From positions 1-64,000 of the forward strand of contig OZ037767.1 of NCBI GenBank assembly GCA_964035545.1: a stretch of DNA of 64,000 nt. The letters run 5' to 3'. Origin of the DNA: Bugula neritina (taxonomy: Eukaryota; Bryozoa; Gymnolaemata; Cheilostomatida; Bugulidae). Both the position numbers and the translations under genes were made by a program. The stretch's first letter is position 1, and every line of letters begins with the position of its first letter. Below, in pieces: positions 36,469 through 52,833 of this stretch. A model generated the notes under the pieces. It was given only the letters and a program-made list of their open reading frames with translations, made no database searches and was not told where the DNA came from.

Positions 36469-36552
36469 GTATGTGAAGGACTAGACTGTCACTGTATGTG
36501 AAGGACTAGACTGTCACTCTATGTAAAGGACTAGACTGTCACTGTATGTAAA
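36469..36552. repeat. 25-bp array, about 3.4 copies, just before the CNBD2-like start
   Basis: GACTAGACTGTCACTGTATG repeats with a 25-base period and ends about 22 bases before the proposed ATG, so it probably lies in the 5' UTR or promoter. Confidence 0.9.
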
Positions 36553-36574
36553 GGGGTCATTAGACTGTGTGCTG

Positions 36575-39500
36575 ATGATTCCAGTTAAACCTATCGCGGC
36601 TCGTCAGCATGGTCAGGCCAGGAGCTACTCCTCGCCCTCCATCAACCTTGGCTCCTCCCTCTCCAGGGTGTCTGTCGGCAGGAAGTTAGCAAGGAGTGTA
36701 GCGCCCAAACCCCCCACCGTCACCGTGGCTACAGTGAGTCGCCGAATAATAACCGCCAGGAGAATCTCTGATCTGTTTCTAAGTTTACCCAAAATAGCGG
36801 AGAGTAGAAGGTCCACGCTGCGTACCAAGAAGGAGAGCTTACAAGGAACACAGTCTAGACAAGGAGCTCAGACTAGACGGTCTGTGACGTTGAGTAGAGA
36901 TGATCTGAGGAGGAGAAGGTTACAACTGCAGGAGAATTCTTTCAAGAAGAGAGTTTCTCATAGAAGTAGTAGCCAGGTATTTATAACATAACATATTATA
37001 TAATAATATATAATATAATATACTATACTACATGTACTATTACGTATATTATCTGCTTGTATTATACGTTTATATTTTACGTTTATATTATATGTTTATA
37101 TTATATGTTTGTGTTATACGTTTGTGTTTTATGTTTATATTTTACGTTTATGTTATATGTTTGTGTTATATGTTTATTATGATTGTGTTTGTCTAGACAT
37201 CCAAGAGATTTCATAAAATCGCCAACACTGTGCGGCTCATTGTAAGAATTAACTTCTCACTAAAAGCGTATCTCTTGGAGGATTCCAACCCCAACTGGTC
37301 CCTCCAGGAGATGACTCTAAGTCTGAAGGAGTACTTTGACAGAATTCTCAGCTGTAGACCGAGAGACCGGTGGAAGACTCACAGCTACAACGGGAGGTTG
37401 GCCACCGTCCTCACTGTTCCTCCTAAGTTGAGAAGTGCTGAACACTTGCGCACTGTAAGTAAATACAACTGTTACTGCGTGGTAACAACTAAATTACTCT
37501 AATATTTACATAATCTAGATAAAAGTGTTACTGCGTGGTAACAACTGCATTGCTCTAATATCTACATAATCTAGATAAGAGTGTTACTGCGTGGTAACAA
37601 CTGCATTGCTCTAATATTTACATAATCTAGATAAAAGCGTTACTGCGTGGTCACACTGCATTTGAAGAATACCCAGATCATGTGCAAGAGCAACTGTGCC
37701 AGTCAGTGGTTTATCAAAGGTAAGTACATGCAATGTAAGTACACACAGTGTAAGTACATGCAATGTAAGTACACACAGTGTAAGTACAACACATACATGT
37801 ATATATGTAATGTAAATATGTGTGCAGGTACGAGGCCCGTAGAGTAGTCACACGGTTCGGACACATTGCCACCACATTCTACTTGATCCTCTCCGGGACA
37901 GTCCTGGTCAACATCCCAGAAACTGATGAAAATAATGAGCAGCTTTTTATGAAAACAGTGAATGAGCTTGGACCAGGGGAAGCTTTCGGGGTACATATAG
38001 TACTTCACTGTGTACTTTACTGAGTAAACTATGATATATAGTATATAGTATATACCTGTACAGGTAACTTTCACCTTCTTCTACTGAGTAAACTATGCTA
38101 TATAGTATATAGTATATACCTGTACAGGTAACTTTTACCTTCTTCTACTGAGTAAACTATGCTATATAGTATATACCTGAACAGGTAACTTGTACTTTCT
38201 TCTACTGAGTAAACTATGCTATATAGTATATAGTATATACCTGTACAGGTAACTTTTACCTTCTTCTACTGAGTAAACTATGCTATATAGTATATACCTG
38301 TACAGGTAACTTTTACCTTCTTCTAATCTGATGTCACAGCTCTGTCCAGACTTATCATATTATACGTTACTTGGGCTTATACGTTACATGGGCTTATACG
38401 TTACATGGGCTTATACGTTACATGGGCTTATACGTTACATGGGCTTATACGTTACCTGGGCTTATACGTTACATGGGCTTATACGTTACATGGGCTTATA
38501 CGTTACATGGGCTTATACGGTATATGGGCTTATGGGCTTATACGTTACATGGGCTTATGCGTTACATGGGCTTATACGTTACCTGGGCTTATACGGTATA
38601 TGTTACGTTTTACAGGAGATTGGCCTGATAACTGGAGAGAGGCGAAGTGCAACAATAATTTGCAAGACAGACATTGAAGTGCTGGTTATCGACAAAGAAG
38701 TATGTCTAAAAATCATGGTGTCAGCTGGTATCAGCTTGTCATACTATTACTTGTGTCAGCTGGTATCAGCTTGTCATACTATTACTTGTGTCAGCTGGTA
38801 TCAGCTTGTCATACTATTACTTGTGTCAGCTGGTATCAGCTTGTCATACTATTACTTGTGTCAACTGGTATCAGCTTGTCATACTATTACTTGTGTCAGC
38901 TAGTATCAGCTTGTCATACTATTACTTGTGTCAGCTGGTGTCAGCTTGTCATACTATTACTTGTGTCAGCTGGTGTCAGCTTGTCATACTATTACTTGTG
39001 TCAGCTGGTATCAGCTTGTCATACTATTACTTGTGTCAGCTGGTATCAGCTTGTCATACTATTACTTGTGTCAGCTGGTGTCAGCTTGTCATACTATTAC
39101 TTGTGTCAGCTGGTGTCAGCTTGTCATACTATTACTTGTGTCAGCTGGTATCAGCTTGTCATACTATTACTTGTGTCAGCTGGTATCAGCTTGTCATACT
39201 ATTACTTGTGTCAGCTGGTGTCAGCTTGTCATACTATTACATTGTTATATTATTGAAAATATTTCACGATTTTAAAGGCATTTGATGTGATAATAAAATG
39301 GCCGCTAGAGACGCAGCTGAATCACCACGTCGATTATATCAGGAGTCTGGAACTATTCCGCCACTTCCCTTGCAACGTTTTTGTCAACAATTCCAACAAC
39401 TTCTTCTATCAGTACTTCCAACCCAACGTGCTCATCCTGTCCAACTCCGTGGAAAGCAGCTTCCTAGTGGTTGTGCTGTCTGGGAAATGCTTAGCTGTCT

Positions 39501-42500
39501 CTTCATATGCCCCACAAAACAAACTCGTGAAGTATAAAGACCAGCAGTTGACAAAGCAATTGAAACGAAGCTTTCCTCTCTACTCAGATCGTTTGGAGAG
39601 GGAAGAGAAAACCATGACGCAACGTTAGTATGTCTTTTGTAGTGAGATATAGTATATGTTATATATTACATTATGATATGATATATATTATATTATGATA
39701 TGATATATATGACATTATGATATACATTACATTATTATATGATATATATTACATTATGAGATAATATTTGGTGCAGGTGATATTAGAGATATTGCCAACA
39801 CAGCTGCTTTAGAATTCAGCATTAAATCTAAACCTGGAGGTACCACAGGCTTTTCACTGCAAGAGTTCAATCAACAAGTTCTAGATGTGAGCAGATATGA
39901 TATCGTAGTGTTGATATGATATAGTGTTGATATGATGTAGTGTTGATATGATATAGTAGTGTTGATATGATATAGTGTTGATGTGATATAGTGTTGATAT
40001 GATATAGTAGTGTTGATATGATATAGTAGTGTTGATGTGATATAGTGTTGATATGATATCGTAGTGTTGATATGATATAGTGTTGATATGATATAGTGTT
40101 GATATGATATCGTGTTGATATGATATAGTGTTGATATGATATGATGACATTTAAGGGTCAAACGGGAGGAAAGAAACGCAGAGGAAGGAGAAGAAGTTCT
40201 CTGACAGAATTTTATGATGTGAAGGAGACGGAGCAGAAGTTGTCCTCTCAGGTTTATATATTTGTATCTGTATATAGTATATCTGTATATAGTATATATC
40301 TGTATATAGTATATATGTATACAGTATATCTGTATATAGTATATATCTGTATACAGTATATCTGTATACAGTATATATGTATATAGTATATATCTGTATA
40401 CAGTATATCTGTATACAGTATATCTGTATACAGTATGTATCTGTATATAGTATATCTGTATATAGTATATGTATATAGTATACCTGTATATAGTATATTT
40501 GTATATAATATATATATATATATTTATTTATTTATAGAGTATATATAGAGTATATAGGTAGTATATATGTTTAAAGTATATAGCTATTATATTCAGTAGT
40601 ATATATGTTTAGAGTATATAGGTAGTATGTAGGTATTATATATGGTAGTATATATGTTTAAAGTATATAGGTGAGTATATAGGTATTATATATGGTAGTA
40701 TATATGTTTAGATGCACCCTGAATTCTGGTCTCACACATTGAGCTCTTCCACAACCAAAACTTCTCTGCCTCAACTTTCTGAAAACCCAAGCAAAGAACT
40801 TCGAGCTCGCAGAAGGTCAAGGTTTCACAAAGACCCGCCCCTTTTAAAAAGAAGAGCTAGTCAAGGTCGAATAACCAACTGTACTACACTATACTATACT
40901 AGCACTATGTATATAATCTACTATACTACACTAACACTCTGTATATAATCTACTATACTACACTAACACTCTGTATATAATCTACTATACTACACTAACA
41001 CTCTGTATATAATCTACTATACTACACTAACACTCTGTATATAATCTACTGTACTATACTAACACTCTGTATATAATCTACTATACTAACACTCTGTATA
41101 TAATCTACTATACTATACTAACACTCTGTATATAATCTACTATACTATACTAACACTCTGTATATAATCTACTATACTATACTAACACTCTGTATATAAT
41201 CTACTATACTAACACTCTGTATATAATCTACTATACTATACTAACACTCTGTATATAATCTACTATACTATACTAACACTCTGCATATAATCTACTATAC
41301 TATACTAACACTCTGTATATACTATACTATACTAACACTCTGTATATAATCTACTATACTACACTAACACTCTGTATATAATCTACTATACTATACTAAC
41401 ACTCTGTATATAATCTACTATACTATACTAACACTCTGTATATAATCTACTATACTATACTAACACTCTGTATATAATCTACTATACTACACTAACACTC
41501 TGTATATACTATACTAACACTCTGTATATAATCTACTATACTACACTAACACTCTGTATATAATCTACTATACTATACTAACACTCTGTATATAATCTAC
41601 TATACTACACTAACACTCTGTATATAATCTACTATACTACACTAACACTCTGTATATACTATACTAACACTCTGCATATAATCTACTATACTACACTAAC
41701 ACTCTGTATATAATCTACTATACTATACTAACACTCTGTATATAATCTACTATACTATACTAACACTCTGTATATAATCTACTATACTACACTAACACTC
41801 TGCATATAATCTACTATACTATACTATCACTCTGTATATAATCTACTGTGTCTTGCAGGAGAACTTGTTGAAGGAACTGTGAGGACGTGGAGAAGAGTAG
41901 CTGCTCTCGTGGGAGCTCAGAAGGTAGTATACTCTACCTGTACACTCTGTATACTCTGTATAATACTCTGTATACTTTACTCTGTATAATACTCTGTATA
42001 CTCTCTACTCTGTATACTCTCTACTCTGTATACTCTGTATACTTTACTCTGTATACTCTACTCTGTATACTCTACTCTGTATACTCTCTACTCTGTATAC
42101 TCTACTCTGTGTACTCTGTATAATACTCTGTATAATACTCTGTATACTCTGTGTACTCTGTGTACTCTACTCTGTATACTCTGTGTACTCTGTATAATAC
42201 TCTGTATAATACTCTGTATAATACTCTGTATACTCTGTATACTCTGTATACTCTGTATACTCTGTATACTCTACTCTGTATACTCTACTCTGTATACTCT
42301 ACTCTGTATACTCTACTCTGTATACTCTACTCTGTATACTCACCACTTTGTATACTCTACTCTATGCAGGCAAATGAACGGAAAGATATGACATCACTTC
42401 CTGCCACTTTCACTAAATATGCTCAGCTTGCAGAGTTCAGTGAAGGCAAAGTATTCGTAAGTTCATTTAAAACTGTCACTAGAGTGTATAGTCACTAGAG

Positions 42501-43518
42501 TGTATAGTCACTAGAGTGTATAGTTACCAGAGTGTATAGTTACTAGAGTGTATAGTTACTAGAGTGTATAGTCACTAGAGTGTATAGTCACTAGAGTGTA
42601 TAGTTACCAGAGTGTATAGTTACTAGAGTGTATAATTACTAGAGTGTATAGTCACTAGAGTGTATAGTCACTAGAGTGTATAGTTACTAGTCAATGTAGT
42701 TACTAGCCAATGTAGTTACTAGTCAATGTTGACAGGGTCTGGAAACGCTGCTGCAGAAGGACAGTTCGTCTGCCATAAGTCTGGTCAGCTCCGGCTGTGA
42801 GTGTCTTTTCATATCCAAGCAGGTCTTTCTGGAACATGCCAGCGCTAAGGTGTTGAGGGTAGTAAGTGACTTGGTGAGTGACTCACGTACATCTCATACA
42901 CTTACAGTAACTGATTAGTTTACTTACTCTTACATCTCATACACTTACAGTAACTGAAGAGTTTACTTACTCTTACATCTCGTACACTTACAGTAGCTTA
43001 CTACCTGAAGAGTTTACTTACTCTTACATCTCATACACTTACAGTAACTAACTAACTGAAGAGTTTACTTACTCCTACATCTCATACACTTACAGTAACT
43101 GACTAACTGAAGAGTTTACTTACTCTTACATCTCATACACTTACAGTAACTTACTAACTGAAGAGTTTACTTACTCTTACATCTCATACACTTACAGTAA
43201 CTAACTAACTGAAGAGTTTACTTACTCTTACATCTCGTACACTTACAGTAACTAACTAACTGAAGAGTTTACTTACTCTTACATCTCGTACACTTACAGT
43301 AACTTACTATCTGAAGAGTTTACTTACTCTTACATCTCATACACTTACAGTAACTTACTAACTGAAGACTTTACTTACTCTTACATCTCATACACTTACA
43401 GATCGTAACCTACCCATCTAAAGAATTTATCGGCGCATACATCAAAAGACAGAAGAAATGGAAAGAATATAAAAGCAAGTTAATTCAAGACCATTCTAAG
43501 TTCACAATCCAAAAGTGA
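36575..43518 (+). CDS. CNBD2: Cyclic nucleotide-binding domain protein, CNBD2-like
   Basis: Thirteen exons: 36575-36976, 37197-37454, 37631-37719, 37828-37990, 38616-38699, 39278-39623, 39777-39886, 40156-40251, 40712-40865, 41859-41923, 42370-42456, 42736-42873 and 43402-43518. All phases agree, giving about 702 residues (human CNBD2 is shorter). Residues 1-134 are basic and Ser/Arg-rich. The first CNB domain spans about 240-345: V-V-T-R-F-G-H-I-A, FYLILSGTV, then the phosphate-binding cassette FGEIGLITGERRSATI with its Arg. A second, degenerate CNB domain is split: exon 6 has FLVVVLSGKC, and exons 11-12 have F-S-E-G-K-V-F-G-L-E-T-L-L and S-A-I-S-L-V-S without the phosphate-contacting Arg, so it probably does not bind ligand. 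The first site may bind cAMP or cGMP. Intron 9's donor (gtcgaa) is weak. Nearly every intron is a tandem array. Confidence 0.82.
37030..37190. repeat. Array in CNBD2-like intron 1
   Basis: Irregular units of about 14-17 bases built on GTTTATATTATATGTTT and GTTTGTGTTATACG. They fill most of the 220-base intron. Confidence 0.85.
37463..37649 (+). repeat. 56-bp array in intron 2 that copies the 3' splice site and exon 3 start
   Basis: Units start at 37463 (partial), 37519 and 37575. The fourth start, 37631, is the true start of exon 3. Each carries ATAATCTAG followed by ATAARAGYGTTACTGCGTGG, that is, the 3' splice signal and the first 20 or so exon bases. The intron therefore holds two or three decoy acceptors at 56-base spacing. 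Confidence 0.92.
37720..37790 (+). repeat. Array in intron 3 that repeats the 5' splice site
   Basis: The intron begins gtaagtacatgcaat, and gtaagtac recurs four more times at about 15-base steps (alternating ATGCAAT and ACACAGT). Each is a strong donor match. Confidence 0.9.
38028..38328. repeat. Array of about 60-70 bp units in intron 4 (first part)
   Basis: Units contain ACTGAGTAAACTATGCTATA and TACCTGTACAGGTAAC. The latter combines an acceptor-like ACAG with a donor-like GTAAC. About 4-5 copies, varying in the number of TATAGTA repeats. Confidence 0.9.
38356..38605. repeat. 17-bp array in intron 4 (second part)
   Basis: CTTATACGTTACATGGG repeats about 14 times up to the acceptor of exon 5. 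A few units read TACCTGGG or TATATGGG. Confidence 0.95.
38719..39241. repeat. 35-bp array filling intron 5, about 15 copies
   Basis: The unit contains TGTGTCAGCTGGTATCAGCT and TTGTCATACTATTACT. The main variants are GGTATC or GGTGTC. With a 35-base period the reading frame cycles, yet no stop arises in three frames, which produces long spurious frames here. Confidence 0.95.
39650..39770. repeat. AT-rich array in intron 6
   Basis: Irregular units of TATGATATGATATATATTA, about 22-26 bases, occupying the 153-base intron. Confidence 0.85.
39895..40143. repeat. GTTGATATGATATAGT array in intron 7
   Basis: Units of 16 to 19 bases (with or without an extra AGT, and GATGTGATATAGT variants), about 15 copies. 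They fill the intron up to the acceptor. Confidence 0.93.
40255..40700. repeat. CTGTATATAGTATAT array in intron 8
   Basis: The first part (to about 40,500) has 15-bp-class units of CTGTATATAGTATAT. A (TA)n stretch follows, then units of about 40-45 bases with GTATATATGTTTAAAGTATA up to the acceptor. Confidence 0.9.
40885..41845. repeat. 32-bp array filling intron 9, about 30 copies
   Basis: The unit contains ACTCTGTATATAATCTACTA then TACTATACTAAC. Some units lack five bases, and ACACTAAC alternates with ATACTAAC. It occupies nearly the whole 993-base intron. Confidence 0.95.
41930..42362. repeat. TACTCTGTA array in intron 10
   Basis: Variable units of 10-16 bases built from TACTCTGTATACTCTACTCTG. 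It shares its core with the intron 9 array, so the two may be related by spread. Confidence 0.93.
42474..42720. repeat. 16-bp array in intron 11
   Basis: CACTAGAGTGTATAGT, alternating CACTAG, TACTAG and TACCAG, about 13 copies, then a TAGTTACTAGTCAATG variant before the acceptor. Confidence 0.95.
42885..43401 (+). repeat. 51-bp array in intron 12 that repeats the 3' splice site
   Basis: About ten units; each contains ACTCTTACATCTCATACACT followed by TACAG. The last unit's CACTTACAG is the acceptor used for exon 13, so each unit carries the same acceptor. Confidence 0.94.
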
Positions 43519-43565
43519 CTCTGTCAAGTAAAGGCTAGAAAACTGAATGATTCAGCTTCATAAGC

Positions 43566-44207
43566 CCCTCATGTGTGATATTTATCTCTCATGTGTGATG
43601 TTTACCTCCCATGTGTGATGTTTACCTCTCACGTGTGATGTTTACCTCTCACGTGTGATGTTTACCTCTCACGTGTGATGTTTACCTCTCATGTGTCATG
43701 TTTACCTCTCATGTGTCATGTTTACCTCTCACGTGTCATGTTTACCTCTCACGTGTCATGTTTACCTCTCATGTGTCATGTTTACCTCTCATGTGTCATG
43801 TTTACCTCTCACGTGTGATGTTTACCTCTCACGTGTGATGTTTACCTCTCACGTGTGATGTTTACCTCTCATGTGTCATGTTTACCTCTCACGTGTCATG
43901 TTTACTTCTCATGTGTCATGTTTACCTCTCATGTGTCATGTTTACCTCTCACGTGTGATGTTTACCTCTCATGTGTGATGTTTACCTCTCATGTGTGATG
44001 TTTACCTCTCATGTGTCATGTTTACCTCTCACATGTCATGTTTACCTCTCATGTGTCATGTTTACCTCTCATGTGTCATGGTTACCTCTCATGTGTCATG
44101 TTTACTTCTCATGTGTCATGGTTACCTCTCATGTGTGATGTTTACTTCTCATGTGTCATGGTTACCTCTCATGTGTCATGTTTACCTCTTATGTGTCATG
44201 GTTACCT
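43566..44207. repeat. 20-bp array after the CNBD2-like stop, about 32 copies
   Basis: ATGTTTACCTCTCATGTGTC repeats with variants ACGTGTG and ATGTGTG. It begins about 50 bases after the stop codon and ends just before AATAAA, so it probably forms most of the 3' UTR. It carries many short frames that are artefacts. Confidence 0.95.
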
Positions 44208-44213
44208 AATATT

Positions 44214-44219
44214 AATAAA
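44214..44219 (+). terminator. Candidate poly-A signal of the CNBD2-like gene
   Basis: AATAAA immediately follows the 3' array. It is the first canonical signal downstream of the stop at 43518. Confidence 0.45.
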
Positions 44220-44745
44220 CCTTTTTAAAAATAGATTCCTGTTTTCATATTTGATGCAAACACATTTACTCCAAAAATCTTAATATAGCTTTTCATTCCT
44301 ATTAGCTCCAACCACATTGATAAAAGCTTCACAACTTTTCCAAAATATTTACCCAGCAGACCCTTCATATCCACAGCCTTTATTAGGACTTGTGTAAACA
44401 TAATGGCTGATGATGGTTGAAACAATGTTGAATATTTTGTCATAGAATAGTGGTGAGTTAACAAAAAGCAGCTATTGCATTGATATAGCAACTAAGACAT
44501 GATTATTATGCCTACATTTTTTGGTGTTATAAAAACAACAGCTGTTATCCCCACATGGCATTCACTGAGGAATTTATCCTTAGAATAGGGAGGCAACTTC
44601 AACATTACTCATGTGTATTTAAAAAGAAAAAGGCAAAGTCTCGCAATAGAAGGTTGATTATTTGATGTTTATACAAAAGAAAAATAAAATATAAAATCAA
44701 TTACATACACAAAATTAAAACTCTTGCGAAAATTTACAGAAATGA
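44220..44745. other. No supported gene
   Basis: AT-rich. An 88-codon minus-strand frame exists (44225-44491), but it lacks splice context and family features. Confidence 0.4.
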
Positions 44746-44933
44746 TCAATAATACAGCCTGTCATTCCATTGTAGCAGAGAAGGCCTAAGGCCACTATGA
44801 ATACGATGGAACAAATAGTGCATGGTTTCCTTAGAATGAAGAATTCCAGTAAGTACAGGGTCAATAGCCAAGAGTGATGGAGATGTAAGGCTGGGTTGAG
44901 GGGTTTTGGTATAACTAGTATGGGTAGCATCCA
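44746..44933 (-). CDS. Possible terminal exon of an unrecognised gene
   Basis: After tactgtctacag, two leading bases and then 61 open codons end in TGA. Readable pieces are DATHTSYTKTPQPSLTSPSL, LAIDPVLTGILHSKETMHYL and F-H-R-I-H-S-G-L-R-P-S-L-L-Q-W. The Ser/Thr/Pro-rich start and helical end look like protein rather than chance translation of AT-rich DNA. No upstream exon is identified. Confidence 0.35.
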
Positions 44934-44939
44934 CTGTAG

Positions 44940-46753
44940 ACAGTACATTGTATATAACTCTGTATTAGTCAGGGTCTACTCTTCAACAAACTACAATAAT
45001 AAGCATAATTCATGGTAAATAAGAAATTATAGCCTTCCAAGTGTTAATAAATATAACCACTCTAAAATTAACATAATACGCCAAATTAAAGCATGATATG
45101 TTTATGTTTAATATAAATACTATGGTGCTAAGTACACCAACATTTTAGCTTGTCATAAAGTTAGTGGCTCAGACTGATAATGAATTTTTATTTACTAGAA
45201 TGAGTTATTTATGTTGACCTAATCAGATTGACAATAACAAATACGCTAGCTATAGTCACCAGGCTCATAGGACTAGACATGCCCTACCAATTTGCAGTTA
45301 ATTATGCAGTCAGTACAGTTAGTCACTAGCATAGTTTAATGTTATTTACTTACTGCGTCTGAGCATAAAATTGATACTAATGGTAGAAATATGTGTTAAA
45401 TAAGTGTAGAGTGTAGGCATTTGATATCAAAAAGCATCAGCAGTGTAATGTAAATCGGTAATGATAATCGGTCACACTACCAAAAACTTTTAGCCAGTAT
45501 AATCAACTCTAAAACTATGGCCGTTAAGGTTAGTATTTTAAATTACAAAGATAATCGTATAATAATTGACAACAGAGTTTATTTAGTTTAGTTATTTATT
45601 TTAGTTGTAATTTTTTCGAATGATAGAATTAGAACAGCTATTAAACATTCATATTCAAATTTACATATAAAGATAATATTTGGATGACGAAGAGAGACTT
45701 TATAATAATTGATGAACACAATTATAATAATTAATGACTTAACAGTGAATGGGTGAAAACTTAATAGTCAATAGCAAATTCACAAAATTTTATATTTAGT
45801 CTTACAGTTGATTAATTATGCTATCAGCATGAGTATCACCATCCATACGTCTAACACACTCATTACAGCAAGTAATCTACTATTAACTTTGCCTACTCAA
45901 TTCAGTAAATCTAATTTTAGTGAATATATTTAATTTTATTTAAAATATACTTATAGGTACTGGTAGTATTACTATTACTATTACTATTACTATTAGTATT
46001 AGTAATGGTATAACTACAAGTACAAGTATTGCGGTTACACCAGCATTACTAACATTTTTATTTTTTAGTTTGCAAGTTTCAAGTTAAAGTTTATCAGTTA
46101 AAGTCATATAACCACCACTACAAGTTGTTCTAAATTCACTTTTTAGAATCTAAATTTATCAATGAGTACAAATTTTATTAAGCAAGATCAGTACAGGCAT
46201 AAGTATCAACAACAACAACTACTACTACTAATAGTAATACAACTTACAAGTACAATTAATGAACAATATTTATTATATCAATATGAATATAAACATGACT
46301 CATCATTTAATAATGATAAGATAATAATAATATGATCATGAAAAGTTAACGACCAAGGCGAGATTAACACTGAAGTAACTCAAACTGGCAAGAACTGCTA
46401 CTCACTTACAGTTACTGTAACTGTAAGTCAAAGTACAAGCCTAACATCAGATTCTGATTGAAATTTTAATTTAATTTCAAAGATGAACTTGAAGTTGAAC
46501 GAGTCGCAAAATGCTATGACTATGAGTATAAATATATTCAATTTAATATTCATATTCATATTGAGTTATTCATATTAATATTCATATTGATATTCATATT
46601 GATACCAAATGATAAAAATATATTATATGTAAATCTTACCAAAGATTAAACTGCTATTAGTATATTTTTATTGCTCAGCACGTTAATACAAGTGATAACA
46701 CGAATAAGCTTTAAAATCACAAATCTTCATTTTCCACACCTTTCTCTTTTCAG
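44940..46753. other. AT-rich DNA, no complete gene
   Basis: A possible first exon on the + strand, ATGGCCGTTAAG before gttagt, is at 45,518-45,529, but its phase does not fit the exon at 46,754. Strong three-base texture occurs at 45,955-46,020 (ATTACTATTACTATTAC) and 46,200-46,330. 46,540-46,605 repeats TTCATATTGATATTCATATT. Confidence 0.4.
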
Positions 46754-46860
46754 GTTTAGATTATGATAATGAATTAGACAAAAATCTTAATTTGAGTAAG
46801 GAATCTTTGACGGAAGTCGCCCAACATGTAGGCTGCTTGGATCGCTCTTATATAGACTAG
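46754..46860 (+). CDS. Terminal exon of an unrecognised small gene
   Basis: A strong acceptor (cctttctcttttcag) precedes two bases and 34 open codons ending in TAG: L-D-Y-D-N-E-L-D-K-N-L-N-L-S-K-E, then SLTEVAQHVGCLDRSYID. The piece is acidic and predicted helical. AATAAA follows at 47092. Earlier exons should lie between 44.2 and 46.7 kb, but none is convincing. Confidence 0.5.
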
Positions 46861-47091
46861 GGTGTGCACTGTGCAACGTAGCTTTGAACTGCGGTTCGAC
46901 TCATTAGAGTTATCTTATCCACCTACGTTGTATCGATTAGCTATTAGATTGGGGACATGAAATTTGAAAGGGAATAATATCATTATTTTTATTTCTGATC
47001 TTTAAGATTTGAAATATATGCTATTATCAAGCCTGGATGCTCAAGTAACTTTAGGAGTTACAAGTAATGCATATATTACTTACTGAATTTC

Positions 47092-47097
47092 AATAAA
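47092..47097 (+). terminator. Candidate poly-A signal, + strand gene ending at 46860
   Basis: AATAAA 230 bases after the stop. Confidence 0.4.
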
Positions 47098-47128
47098 TCA
47101 AGACAATTTGTGCAGAGAGTATATGCCA

Positions 47129-47134
47129 TTTATT
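47129..47134 (-). terminator. Candidate poly-A signal of the pentraxin/PAN gene
   Basis: AATAAA on the minus strand, about 210 bases after the stop at 47344. Its closeness to the + strand signal at 47092 implies two convergent genes with nearly touching or overlapping 3' ends. Confidence 0.4.
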
Positions 47135-47185
47135 TCAATTTTTACTTCTCATAAGAGGTTAAAGTATAATACACTTTATATATAT

Positions 47186-47239
47186 GCACACACACACGCG
47201 CGCGCGCAGGCGCGCGCAGGCGCGCGCACACGCATACGC

Positions 47240-47322
<83 letters not shown>
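47186..47322. repeat. (CA)n/(CG)n microsatellite with (TA)n end
   Basis: Alternating purine-pyrimidine tract: CACACACG, three CGCGCG blocks with AGG interruptions, about 60 bases of pure CA, then TATATA. Such sequence can adopt Z-DNA. Confidence 0.95.
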
Positions 47323-47343
47323 AACGAACTGAGCAGTAATCTA

Positions 47344-51989
<4,646 letters not shown>

Positions 51990-52630
51990 CTCTCACTGTC
52001 AGTCTGTCACGGCCAGCCTCTCACTGTCAGTCTGTCACGTCCAGCCAGCATTGAGTATATTATGTATTCTTGGCAGATGTTTACTTTAACATTACCCTTG
52101 CATTTACTTACACCATATTGTATTGATTATAAGCTTCATCTCAACTTTCAATGTATTTGAGTCACAAGGGGGTCAATTCTCTCAGCTTCCTGAGTTTTCA
52201 ACAGCCTACTTATACCGGAAAGAAAGATAAATGCCAAGTCATAACTTTAAACACAAACTTCCACATGAGCAACAGTCCCCTAGTAACAGATTATCATCAT
52301 TCAACTGCTTTCGTAAAACCATGGTGGCTTTTAGAATATAGTTAAAATACATTTTATTGATTATTATAACATGTCATGTAATTGGAGAGACAGTTCGGTT
52401 ATAAAGCACTTATAAAGCAATACATTTACTCATAACCGGATAAATATGAATACAGTGAAGTATAAACACAATGTTAGAAGAGTACATAACTCCAAATGTC
52501 TATCAGTAACAAGAAATATAGAAGGAAAGGGTCACTAGCTATAACCTCATTTAGAAAACCATGAAATTATATTTAACAGAGTGACAGACGGACAGACAGA
52601 CAGACGGACAGCCTGCAAGGAGTCTGTCAC
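51990..52630. other. Intergenic spacer
   Basis: It holds a roughly 25-bp direct duplication with CTCTCACTGTCAGTCTGTCA at 51,990 and 52,018, just upstream of the pentraxin-gene ATG, and GACAGACGGACAGACAGAC near 52,582. A minus-strand AATAAA at 52353-52358 may serve the prohormone-like gene. Confidence 0.5.
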
Positions 52631-52802
52631 TTAACGAACTCTGCCTAATAAAGCTCTGAGTCTCTTTATTCTTGACTCGCGGTTGATCCGGTCTCTTAGA
52701 GAAGAGTCAAACAACTCCAAACTTGACTCTGGAAATCCATACTCAGAACTCCTTTCTCTGAAACCATAATATATAATATATATATATTATATATATATAT
52801 AT

Positions 52803-52833
<31 letters not shown>

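Noticed and set aside
38331-39285. Several frames of 80-190 codons in the 38.3-39.3 kb region
   Set aside because: They run through the 17-bp and 35-bp arrays of CNBD2-like introns 4 and 5 and do not agree with the exon phases.
44225-44491. An 88-codon minus-strand frame
   Set aside because: AT-driven composition, no splice signals that fit, no family features.
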